From: Gemmataceae bacterium
GTDB taxonomy: Bacteria > Planctomycetota > Planctomycetia > Gemmatales > Gemmataceae
Direction of reading: 5' to 3'
Assembly: GCA_022614915.1 (NCBI GenBank)
Contig: JAKEHV010000198.1
Location: 1 to 33,556, forward strand
Length of the DNA: 33,556 nt
The notes beneath the pieces are model-generated. The model was not told the origin of the DNA and searched no databases. It was given only the letters and a program-made list of their open reading frames with translations. How positions within the stretch are numbered: the first letter of the stretch is position 1; each line of letters begins with the position of its first letter. The position numbers and the translations under genes are program-made. This document shows positions 15,938 through 22,844 of the stretch, in pieces.

Positions 15938-16863
15938 CGCCCCGCTACCTGCAGCTTGGCGCCTCGCTGTACGTGCCCGCCACTCGGCCGGATCTGGCGC
16001 CCATCGCGAGCCGCGACAAGTTCCCGTTTTTGCGCTCGGTCATTTTCTGCACGGAAGACGCCGTGGCCCAGCGCGAATTGCCGCGCGCTTTGACGAACAT
16101 CGAGCAACTATTGCAGCGCCTGGCGCCTGGCGAGCTGCTTCGATTTGTGCGCGTCCGCAATCCGGCAATCCTGCGGACGCTCTTGCAAATGGGCAGCGTG
16201 GAAAAACTCACGGGCTTCGTCTTGCCCAAATTCAGCCGGCGCAACCTCGATGAGTACCTGGACGTTTTGTCCGCCCCGACGCCCCACGCGGCGAACGGCC
16301 GAGCGAGCTGGCAGCCCGAGCTCATGATGACGTTGGAAACGATTGAAGCGTTTGACCCGCGCGCAATGATCGAGCTTTGTGACCTCTTGTTGCGCCAACG
16401 CATGCGGCGGCGCATCCTGTCGCTGCGCATCGGCGGCAACGACCTCTTTCAACTCCTGGGCATGCGCCGCCCGCGCGGCCGCACCCTCTACGGCACAGCG
16501 CTCGGCGTCGCCGTCTCCCGCCTCGTCACGGTCTTTCGGCCGCACGGCTTCAACCTCACCGCGCCCGTTTTCGATTATCTCGACAGCCCGCGCCTGCTCC
16601 AGCGTGAAGTGCGCGCCGACCTGGCCCACGGCCTGTTCGGCAAGACCGCCATTCATCCCAAGCAGGTGCCGCTGATCGAGGAGCAATACAAGGTGTCCGC
16701 CCGCGACCTGCAGATGGCCGAGCAAATCCTCACGCGCAGCGCCCCGCCGGTGTTTCGCGTCGGCGACGCCATGTGCGAACCGGCCACGCACCGCGCCTGG
16801 GCGCGGCTGATCGACCAACGGGCGCGGCTGTATGGCGTTGCCGGACCGGTGAAAGCGATGTAA
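15934..16863 (+). CDS. HpcH/HpaI-like C-C bond lyase (TIM barrel) of the cluster
   Basis: 309 residues, start codon overlapping the preceding stop (ATGA). It resembles the citrate-lyase-beta/HpcH superfamily: FCTEDAVAQREL (Glu/Asp after strand 2), LLRFVRVRN (Arg), LTGFVLPKF, LMMTLETIEAF (Glu), RIGGNDLFQLLG (Asp), and GLFGKTAIHPKQV (about 234-246) with the family's IHP motif. The text fits the C-C_Bond_Lyase family described with Ter-associated PRTases. It should form or cleave a carbon-carbon bond next to a carboxylate, with Mg2+ held by the Glu/Asp pair. It is the last gene of the cluster; the next 334 bases hold only repeats. Confidence 0.83.
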   Translation: MTPRYLQLGASLYVPATRPDLAPIASRDKFPFLRSVIFCTEDAVAQRELPRALTNIEQLLQRLAPGELLRFVRVRNPAILRTLLQMGSVEKLTGFVLPKFSRRNLDEYLDVLSAPTPHAANGRASWQPELMMTLETIEAFDPRAMIELCDLLLRQRMRRRILSLRIGGNDLFQLLGMRRPRGRTLYGTALGVAVSRLVTVFRPHGFNLTAPVFDYLDSPRLLQREVRADLAHGLFGKTAIHPKQVPLIEEQYKVSARDLQMAEQILTRSAPPVFRVGDAMCEPATHRAWARLIDQRARLYGVAGPVKAM

Positions 16864-16909
16864 TCATGCGAGGACAAGAGTTTTCAACTGTCGCGGTCAG
16901 AATTGATTA

Positions 16910-16987
16910 CTTGTTTCAATTCGTGTCGATTCGTTTCATTCGTTTCATTTCGTTTCATTTCGTTCCAATTCGTTTCATTCGTTTCAA
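16910..16987. repeat. Degenerate TTCGTTTCA tandem repeat
   Basis: About seven copies of a 9-10 nt unit (ATTCGTTTC with variants ATTTCGTTTC, ATTTCGTTCC, ATTCGTGTC) just after the lyase gene. It is a microsatellite-like tract with no coding role. Confidence 0.8.
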
Positions 16988-17010
16988 CAGGGTGGGTGTC
17001 TGTATCACAC

Positions 17011-17068
17011 TGAAACGAATCCTGTAAGTTCTCTGTTTGCCGTGACTTACAGAATCGGATTCGTTTCA
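17011..17068. repeat. Inverted repeat with the same TGAAACGAAT motif
   Basis: TGAAACGAATCC (17011-17022) pairs with GGATTCGTTTCA (17057-17068), and TGTAAG (17023-17028) with CTTACA (17046-17051). The result is an 18-pair interrupted stem. It could end transcription of the preceding cluster, although no U-run follows. The remaining bases to 17197 show no other structure except a weak AAGG ribosome-binding site before the next gene. Confidence 0.65.
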
Positions 17069-17197
17069 TCGCGCTTATGCCAGTTGAAACGAAAACGCTG
17101 AGTCCCTTGCAAGCCGCGGTGTGCGCTCCCGGAGCGCTACTACCATTCCAGCGGCAACTCTCGATAATCTCTACGAACAGCGGACTAAGGTTGCTTC

Positions 17198-17779
17198 ATG
17201 AACGATCCCGTCATCGTCATCCCGGCCACTATCGCGACTGTCGTCTTGTTATGGCTGCTTTACGCCGTCGCAACCGCCGGCAGCTTGGGCAGTTACTTCG
17301 CCGGCCGAAGAATTGCCCGGCGCTGGCTGCGCGATCCGGAGTTCGCCGCCAAGGTCGATGAGCTGAACCAGCCGCCCAAGCCGCCGGAACCGCGTAAACC
17401 CAATCCGGAGCCGGTTCGGATCTTGACGCTGCTCCAGCGCGAAGGCCGGTTGTTCGACTTCCTCATGGAGGATATTGAAGGCAATTCCGATGCACAGATC
17501 GGCGCGGGGGTGCGTGACATCCATCGCAAATGCCAAAAAGCGCTTCGTGAGCACCTGGTGCTCGCCCATGTGTTGCCGGAACAGGAAGGCGACCAGGTGG
17601 AAGTAGCGGACCGCTTCGACCCGTCCGCGATCCAATTGATCGGCAATGTGACCGGGCGGCCGCCGTTCAAAGGCACGCTGCGGCACCCCGGTTGGCGCGT
17701 GCAGGAGGTGAAGCTCAGCCCGTTGCCGGAAGGCCAAGATCACTTCGTCATACAGCCGGCGGAAGTCGAATTGCCGTAG
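17198..17779 (+). CDS. DUF2760 family membrane-anchored protein
   Basis: 193 residues. A single N-terminal membrane helix (about 6-28: VIVIPATIATVVLLWLLYAV) is followed by a Pro-rich linker (PPKPPEPRKPNPEP) and a soluble domain. That domain opens LLQREGRLFDFLMEDI, continues SDAQIGAGVRDIHRKC, and ends GNVTGRPPFKGTLRHPGW then a PAEVEL terminus. These are hallmark segments of DUF2760, a family of unknown function usually encoded directly next to Hsp70-like genes. Here three small membrane-protein genes separate it from the Hsp70 gene at 19062. The nearby Hsp70 suggests a role in chaperone partnering at the membrane, which is inference. Confidence 0.8.
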   Translation: MNDPVIVIPATIATVVLLWLLYAVATAGSLGSYFAGRRIARRWLRDPEFAAKVDELNQPPKPPEPRKPNPEPVRILTLLQREGRLFDFLMEDIEGNSDAQIGAGVRDIHRKCQKALREHLVLAHVLPEQEGDQVEVADRFDPSAIQLIGNVTGRPPFKGTLRHPGWRVQEVKLSPLPEGQDHFVIQPAEVELP

Positions 17780-17788
17780 AATAAGGCT

Positions 17789-18091
17789 ATGACACGATCC
17801 TTGCTGCTCGCGCTCGTCGGCCTGTTCGTTGGCGCCGTTTTTGGCTGCGTCTGGGCGTTTTGGATCACGCGCATGCAGGCCGGCGGGCCCTCGGTGTGGA
17901 ACGTCAACAATCCGCCCGGCTTCATTGGATCGTCTGATAATTGGGCTTACTTTTTCCAGGGGAGTCTCTTGGGCGCTGGGTTTGGCGCCGTCGTGGGCGC
18001 GGTAGTCGGCGCCGCGGGCGCCATTGTCAAAGCGATTGGGAAGTCGAACACCGAACAGGCGCCGCCCAATAGACGTACTGAGTTACAATAA
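17789..18091 (+). CDS. Small two-helix membrane protein, function unknown (first of three)
   Basis: 100 residues, starting 9 bases after the DUF2760 stop with AAGG upstream. It has two hydrophobic helices (about 4-27, SLLLALVGLFVGAVFGCVWAF, and about 57-83, GSLLGAGFGAVVGAVVGAAGAIV) joined by a short Pro/Asn-containing loop that should face one side of the membrane. Both helices are Gly-rich, with GxxxG spacing that favours helix packing. The 'G.FVGA.FGC..AF' pattern of helix 1 recurs in the next two proteins, suggesting a common origin, though the loop is unrelated in sequence. Confidence 0.65.
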   Translation: MTRSLLLALVGLFVGAVFGCVWAFWITRMQAGGPSVWNVNNPPGFIGSSDNWAYFFQGSLLGAGFGAVVGAVVGAAGAIVKAIGKSNTEQAPPNRRTELQ

Positions 18092-18217
18092 TCACGTAGG
18101 ATAGGATTCCGTTCCTGTCCTCTTGGTGAGATTGCGTCGGCGGCGTTTCGGTCAGGAGCGGAATCCCGACCTCCGAAATGCGCGTCCTAGTTCGCAAGAC
18201 GTCAAAAGGAGCGGGCG

Positions 18218-18616
18218 ATGTGCAGGACTTTCCTCGGTGCATTCGTCGGTTTGATGCTTGGGGCAATCCTCGGTTGTGCGCTGGCGTTCGCGCTCTATCG
18301 CATCACTCCGTCCCAGACGATTATGAAGTGGTTGCCCATCCAAGGCGGCGCGGCACAATCCTCAAGCACATCCGTTTTGATCGATATCTCCGGCCCAATC
18401 GACCTGGCAACACCGACTCCTGTGCTCTGGAACGTTCCATCGCAGGAGGAACAGGAACGATCCAATTTGAATGCCTTTCTCTTTCACGGGATTCTGTTCG
18501 GAGGCGGATTCGCCGCCTTCGTCGGCGCGCTGGCCGGCGCAGCGGGAGTGTTGCAGAAGTCGCTGCAAGAGTCGAACCGCAAACAGGTCCTGATGGACCG
18601 GTGCGTTAGAATCTAG
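18218..18616 (+). CDS. Small two-helix membrane protein, function unknown (second of three)
   Basis: 132 residues from ATG 18218 with a good AAGGAG ribosome-binding site. Helix 1 is GAFVGLMLGAILGCALAFAL and helix 2 is GILFGGGFAAFVGALAGAAGVL. The loop ends in EEQERSNLNAFLFHGILFGGGF, whose ERSNLNAFLFHGILFGGGF part is identical in the third protein, so these two are recent tandem duplicates. The roughly 55-residue loop between the helices differs in the two proteins. Function unknown. The 126-base gap before it contains no recognisable promoter. Confidence 0.65.
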   Translation: MCRTFLGAFVGLMLGAILGCALAFALYRITPSQTIMKWLPIQGGAAQSSSTSVLIDISGPIDLATPTPVLWNVPSQEEQERSNLNAFLFHGILFGGGFAAFVGALAGAAGVLQKSLQESNRKQVLMDRCVRI

Positions 18617-18659
18617 ATTGTCAGGGTCAATCATTTCATTGCTCTCGAAGGAGGCGGTT

Positions 18660-19043
18660 ATGGCCAAAACTCTTTTGGGCGCTTTTGCCGGCTGGGTGCT
18701 GGGGACGATACTGGGATGCGCGCTGGCTTTCGCCTTTCATAGCAATGAGCCCGCCCAGTCGGTTGGGACTCGGACCTTGGGTTCCTGGCTTACCGGGATG
18801 CCGGTGCAGGGTCGCGCCGACCCCAGGGGCACAAGCTGGGTCATCATGGACGGCCTGCAAGGCGAAGAACGATCCAATTTGAATGCCTTTCTCTTCCACG
18901 GCATCTTATTCGGCGGCGGCTTCGGCGCTTTGATCTTCGCGTTGGCGGCGGCAACGTATGTCCTCGCCCGAACCATGAAAGAACAGCGCAAGCCCATTCC
19001 AAGCACCCTGCCGTCTTCACCTCCGTCCCAAAATCCTGACTAG
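18660..19043 (+). CDS. Small two-helix membrane protein, function unknown (third of three)
   Basis: 127 residues from ATG 18660, which has an excellent AAGGAGG ribosome-binding site; a further in-frame start 14 codons upstream lacks one. Helix 1 (LLGAFAGWVLGTILGCALAFAF) and helix 2 (GILFGGGFGALIFALAAATYVL) match the second protein, including the exact ERSNLNAFLFHGILFGGGF block. The loop is again divergent, and the tail is Pro/Ser-rich (STLPSSPPSQNPD). The gene ends 18 bases before the Hsp70 start, so the whole run from DUF2760 to Hsp70 could be one transcript. Confidence 0.7.
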   Translation: MAKTLLGAFAGWVLGTILGCALAFAFHSNEPAQSVGTRTLGSWLTGMPVQGRADPRGTSWVIMDGLQGEERSNLNAFLFHGILFGGGFGALIFALAAATYVLARTMKEQRKPIPSTLPSSPPSQNPD

Positions 19044-19061
19044 TCCAGAGGGATTTGCTCC

Positions 19062-20936
19062 GTGACTCTTTCCCGTTTTGTTGTCGGCATCGATCTTGGC
19101 ACCACCAACTGTGCCCTCGCCTACTGCGATACCGGCGCGGGCGACGCGGCGATGCTTCAGCACCTGCAACTTCCACAAATCGTCCATGCCGGCGTGGTGG
19201 AAGATCGCCCGCTGCTGCCCTCCTTTCTTTACTTGCCCGGCCCAAACGAACAGCCTACAGGCGCCTTGAATCTGCCTTGGGCAAGCAGCCGCGCTTATTG
19301 CGTCGGCGAATTCGCGCGCAACTTCGGCAGCCAGGTCCCCACTCGCCTCGTCTCATCTGCCAAGTCGTGGCTGTGCCACCCCGGCGTCGATCGCAAGCAG
19401 CCCATATTGCCGTGGAAGGCGCCGGAAAGCGGCCGGCGGGTTTCGCCGGTTGAAGCGAGCACCCACTGTTTGCGGCACCTCGTCGACGCTTGGAACCATC
19501 ACATCGCCAAGGACGTTGCCGACCATCGCCTCGAGAATCAGGACATCATCCTGACCGTGCCGGCATCGTTCGACGCCGTCGCGCGCGAACTCAGCGTCGA
19601 AGCAGCGCGGGCGGCGGGCTTGGAAAAACTCACGCTGCTCGAGGAGCCGCAAGCCGCGTTTTATCATTGGCTTGACACGTCGCACGACCAATGGCGCGAT
19701 CAGGTCGAGGTCGGTGACGTGGTTCTTGTCTGCGATGTCGGCGGCGGCACCACCGACCTGTCGCTCATCGCCGTCAGCGAGGAGGCCGGCCAGCTTGTGC
19801 TCACGCGCGTGGCGGTGGGCGATCATATCTTGTTGGGCGGCGACAACATGGATCTGGCGCTGGCCCACCATGCCGCCGCCGAGTTCGCCAAGAAGGGCGT
19901 TAAGCTCGACCAGGGCCAGATGCACATGCTCTGGCATAGTTGTCGATTGGCCAAGGAGACGATGCTGGGCAACGCGACACAGGAATCCGCTCCCGTCACG
20001 GTGCTGGGCCGGGGCAGCAAGGTCATCGGCGGCACGATCAAAGGCGAGTTGTCGCGCGGCGACGTTGAAAAGGTCTTGGTCGACGGTTTCTTCCCGCACT
20101 GTCCTCCCGACGCCGAGCCGCAAAGGCAACGCGCCGCCGGTTTCCAGGAAATCGGCTTGCCTTACGCCGCCGACCCGGCTGTCAGCAAACACCTGGCGCA
20201 GTTCTTGGCGCGGCACACGGAGGTGTTGCAACAGAAACCTCTTGGAGGCCCCCTCACCCCCGGCCCCTCTCCCCCCCAGGGGCGAGGGGTGAAAAGCGCG
20301 AAACGCAAACACAAAAGCCAGCCGGCGGCGGTGCTGTTTAACGGCGGCGTCTTCAAGGCGGGACCGCTGCGCGAGCGGATGCTGGCAGTGCTCAACGACT
20401 GGCGCAAAGGCGGAGTTCGCGAACTGCCCGCCATGGATTTGGATCGCGCCGTCGCCGCCGGCGCCGCGTATTACGGTCTGGTGCGGCGCGGCAAGGGCAT
20501 TCGCATTCGCGGCGGCGCGGCCCGCAGCTATTACATCGGCATCGAAACCTCGCTCCCGGCCGTCCCGGGCGCGGCGCCGCCGCTCAAGGCACTTTGCGTC
20601 GTCCCCTTCGGCATGGAGGAAGGAACCGAAGCGGATTTGCCCAAGCAAGAATTCGGCCTGGTCGTCGGCGAACCGGCCGTCTTCCGCTTTTTGGGATCCA
20701 CGCAGCGCCGCAACGATACGGCGGGTCTCTTGCTGGAGGAATGGCACGGCGAAATCGAAGAGCTGGCCCCACTGACAACCACACTCGAAGCGCCGGGCAA
20801 AGAAGGCCGCACCGTGCCCGTGCACTTGCACAGCAAGGTCACGGAAGTGGGCACGCTCGAGCTCTGGTGCCATAGTCGCGACGGCAAAGAGCGCTGGAAA
20901 TTGGAATTCAATGTGCGCGAGCGCGCGGAGGAATAA
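19062..20936 (+). CDS. Hsp70-family ATPase (DnaK-like, non-canonical)
   Basis: 624 residues from GTG 19062, with AGGGA upstream. The actin-like nucleotide-binding domain is clear: phosphate-1 loop GIDLGTTNCA (9-18), phosphate-2 loop CDVGGGTTDLSLI (224-236), and the adenosine motif LFNGGVFKAGPLRERM (about 425-440). The C-terminal 150 residues form a beta-rich substrate-binding-like region (EFGLVVGEPAVFRFLG, then a stretch ending ELWCHSRDGKERWKLEF) shorter than that of DnaK and without its lid. It belongs to the Hsp70 group usually encoded next to DUF2760 and often next to a second, longer Hsp70 with a DUF3731 end; no second one follows here. Residues about 397-410 (PLTPGPSPPQGRG) come from a dispersed repeat inserted in frame just before the adenosine motif. 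Confidence 0.88.
   Translation: MTLSRFVVGIDLGTTNCALAYCDTGAGDAAMLQHLQLPQIVHAGVVEDRPLLPSFLYLPGPNEQPTGALNLPWASSRAYCVGEFARNFGSQVPTRLVSSAKSWLCHPGVDRKQPILPWKAPESGRRVSPVEASTHCLRHLVDAWNHHIAKDVADHRLENQDIILTVPASFDAVARELSVEAARAAGLEKLTLLEEPQAAFYHWLDTSHDQWRDQVEVGDVVLVCDVGGGTTDLSLIAVSEEAGQLVLTRVAVGDHILLGGDNMDLALAHHAAAEFAKKGVKLDQGQMHMLWHSCRLAKETMLGNATQESAPVTVLGRGSKVIGGTIKGELSRGDVEKVLVDGFFPHCPPDAEPQRQRAAGFQEIGLPYAADPAVSKHLAQFLARHTEVLQQKPLGGPLTPGPSPPQGRGVKSAKRKHKSQPAAVLFNGGVFKAGPLRERMLAVLNDWRKGGVRELPAMDLDRAVAAGAAYYGLVRRGKGIRIRGGAARSYYIGIETSLPAVPGAAPPLKALCVVPFGMEEGTEADLPKQEFGLVVGEPAVFRFLGSTQRRNDTAGLLLEEWHGEIEELAPLTTTLEAPGKEGRTVPVHLHSKVTEVGTLELWCHSRDGKERWKLEFNVRERAEE
20249..20289. repeat. GC-rich dispersed repeat, copy 4 (inside the Hsp70 gene)
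   Basis: CCCCCTCACCCCCGGCCCC, TCTCCCCCCC, AGGGGCGAGGGG. It is read in frame as a Pro/Gly-rich peptide that lengthens a loop of the nucleotide-binding domain. Confidence 0.85.
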
Positions 20937-20984
20937 GCGGCATCCCGCCTGTCAACACATCGCGCCAGTATTCAGGCACGGCTC

Positions 20985-21243
20985 AGCCCGGTTCACCGGG
21001 CTTTCGCGCAGCGTCTAGGCCCGCCGTTGACGGCGGGTTCCGGGCTGGGACTATGACAGCAGAGCCCGGTTCACCGGGCTTCTCGCTGTTCGGCTTGAGC
21101 CAGTGAGTGAGTGCCGGCCCAGCATGGCTTAAGCCCAACACCGAGAAGCCTCGTGAACGAGGCTCGGGCGGCGACCGGTGGCCTCCTTAACCCGCCGTCA
21201 ACGGCGGGCCTACACGCTCCGCGAAAGGCCCGTGAACGGGCCT
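20985..21243. repeat. Large inverted repeat made of six 18-bp palindromes
   Basis: Six perfect 18-nt palindromes with 2-nt loops occur at 20985-21002, 21020-21037, 21063-21080, 21147-21164, 21191-21208 and 21226-21243. All have inner stem ends GT/AC (loops TC, TG, TC, GA, CA, GA) while the outer stem sequence varies with pairing kept. Examples are AGCCCGGTTCACCGGGCT, CCCGCCGTTGACGGCGGG and AGCCTCGTGAACGAGGCT. The first three also pair with the last three as one long inverted repeat centred near 21113, e.g. 21003-21039 against 21189-21225 with two mismatches. The region lies between the convergent Hsp70 and sulfatase genes. Confidence 0.9.
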
Positions 21244-21248
21244 GGGGT

Positions 21249-22628
21249 TCATTTCTTTCCCTTCTTGACCGGGAAATCCGGCGACTCCGTTCGCGCTTGC
21301 CGCAGGTATTCCTCGATGCGGGCGACTACGTCGGCGTGCCGCGGTGCAATGTCCGTCTTTTCGCCGATGTCTTTTTCCAGATCATAAAGCTCCAACGGCC
21401 CGCCCAGCTTGGGTCGGATCGCTTTCCATTTGCCCATGCGCACTGCTTGTTGGAAACCGCCTTCGAAAAACTCCCAATACAGCAAGTCGTGCTGCTTCTG
21501 CTCTTTGCCCAGTAGCGTAGGCAAGAAGGAGATGCCGTCGATCTTGTCGGCCGCCTTGCCGCCTGCGATTTCGACCGCGGTCGGCAGAAAGTCCCAGAAG
21601 GCGCCAATGTGATCGCTAGTTGAGCCCGGTTTGATGCGGCCCGGCCAGGCGACGATGAACGGGACGCGGACGCCGCCGTCGTGCAGCGAGCGCTTGAAGC
21701 CGCGCAACGGTCCTGCGCTTTGGAAAAACAACGGATCGCCGCCCCCTTCGCGGTGCGGGCCGTTGTCGCTCGAAAACAGAACGATCGTGTCCTCTTCCAA
21801 GCCCAGCTCGCGCAACTTGTCCATGAGCTTGCCGATGTCGCGGTCCAAGTAAGTGATCATGGCGGCGTGATTCTTTTGCGGCTGCGGCCAGGGCTCCTTC
21901 GAATAGGGCTCGTCGCTGGGCACTTCCATGCCGTTCTTTTCCAGCTTGCCGCGCTCGTTGTTGGCGTGCGGAATCGTGACGGCGTAGTAGAGAAAGAAAG
22001 GTTTCGCCTTGTTTTTCTCGATGAATTCAAGCGCTTCCTTGTTGAAGAGATCTTGCGAATAGACAGCCTTCGTCGAAGCCACGTTGTCTTTCACCACGTT
22101 GCCTTCGATAGCGACTTTCTCCTCGTTTCGCCAAAGATAGTCGGGGTAGGAGTTATGCGCGTGGTGCTGATTCAAATAGCCGAAGAAGTAATCGAAGCCT
22201 TGGCGATTGGGCATGCCGCTCGTGCCGGGCTCGCCCAGGCCCCACTTGCCGATAAGGCCGGTGACGTAGCCCAGGCGCTTGAGGAGAGTCGCCACGGTGA
22301 CGTCGTCAGGCCGGAGCGGCACCAGGGCGTTGCCGCGCACGGTGCAATGGCCGGTGTGCTGGCCCTGCATGAGCGCCGATCGGCTTGGGGCGCACACGGT
22401 GCTGCCGGAATAGAACTGGGTAAAGCGCATGCCACGCGCCGCGAGCTTGTCGAGGTTGGGGGTCTTGATTTTCTTTTGGCCGTAGCAGCCGACGTCGCCG
22501 TAACCCAGGTCGTCGGCAAGGATGAAGATGATATTGGGTTTCTGCCTCTGTTCGCCGGCGGAAAGGAACGTGGAGTGGCTCATCAAAAGTAACAAAGAGA
22601 CACAGGCCGATAAGTAAGAGTGCTTCAT
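21249..22628 (-). CDS. Secreted sulfatase (arylsulfatase A-like)
   Basis: 459 residues with a signal peptide (hydrophobic 8-23, cut near SAG-EQ). It starts at ATG 22628 with a GAGGAG ribosome-binding site. Metal-binding ILADDLGYGD (Asp39, Asp40) is followed by the sulfatase signature TVCAPSRSALMQGQ, in which Cys79 is the residue converted to formylglycine (C-x-P-S-R). Further conserved segments are IGKWGLG, VTIPHANN, FSSDNGPH (metal Asp-Asn) and GGVRVPFIVAWPGRI. It hydrolyses sulfate esters, probably of polysaccharides, outside the cytoplasm, after activation by a formylglycine-generating enzyme. Such sulfatases are abundant in planctomycetes. The Hsp70 gene is convergent with it. Confidence 0.92.
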   Translation of the reverse strand: MKHSYLSACVSLLLLMSHSTFLSAGEQRQKPNIIFILADDLGYGDVGCYGQKKIKTPNLDKLAARGMRFTQFYSGSTVCAPSRSALMQGQHTGHCTVRGNALVPLRPDDVTVATLLKRLGYVTGLIGKWGLGEPGTSGMPNRQGFDYFFGYLNQHHAHNSYPDYLWRNEEKVAIEGNVVKDNVASTKAVYSQDLFNKEALEFIEKNKAKPFFLYYAVTIPHANNERGKLEKNGMEVPSDEPYSKEPWPQPQKNHAAMITYLDRDIGKLMDKLRELGLEEDTIVLFSSDNGPHREGGGDPLFFQSAGPLRGFKRSLHDGGVRVPFIVAWPGRIKPGSTSDHIGAFWDFLPTAVEIAGGKAADKIDGISFLPTLLGKEQKQHDLLYWEFFEGGFQQAVRMGKWKAIRPKLGGPLELYDLEKDIGEKTDIAPRHADVVARIEEYLRQARTESPDFPVKKGKK

Positions 22629-22675
22629 CAGACTGCTCCTCGTTTCTTAGCTTCTTACGAGAAGTGCCCAAAGTT

Positions 22676-22835
22676 GGGTGGCATGCCTTGGCGGATCCTT
22701 GCAAGTAAAGCAAACCCGAAGCCAGCACCGCCAAGGCATGCTGATGCGCCAGGTTACGTGGCGCTTCAGCATGCTTTCGCCGTGGTGGTCCAGAGTTCGC
22801 TGTTCTTGCCAAGGATCGGCGAAAGCATGCCACCC
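22676..22835. repeat. Multi-hairpin dispersed element with GGGTGGCATGC ends
   Basis: The ends are GGGTGGCATGC (22676-22686) and GCATGCCACCC (22825-22835). Inside are three hairpins: GCATGCCTTGGCGG (22681-22694) with CCGCCAAGGCATGC (22728-22741); TGCTGATGCGCCA (22739-22751) with TGGCGCTTCAGCA (22759-22771), one mismatch; and GCATGCTTTCGCCG (22769-22782) with CGGCGAAAGCATGC (22817-22830). The element fills most of the gap between the GTPase gene end and the sulfatase start. No reading frame of note. Confidence 0.88.
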
Positions 22836-22844
22836 AGCCCTATT

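Noticed and set aside
19353-20873. A long open frame of about 500 codons on the minus strand across the Hsp70 gene
   Set aside because: It is antisense to clear Hsp70 motifs, has His/Arg/Ala-rich composition typical of high-GC shadow frames, no ribosome-binding site and no recognisable domain.
20985-22835. Insertion sequence or transposon remnant
   Set aside because: The inverted repeats enclose no transposase frame and no target-site duplication is visible; they are better described as dispersed palindromic repeats.
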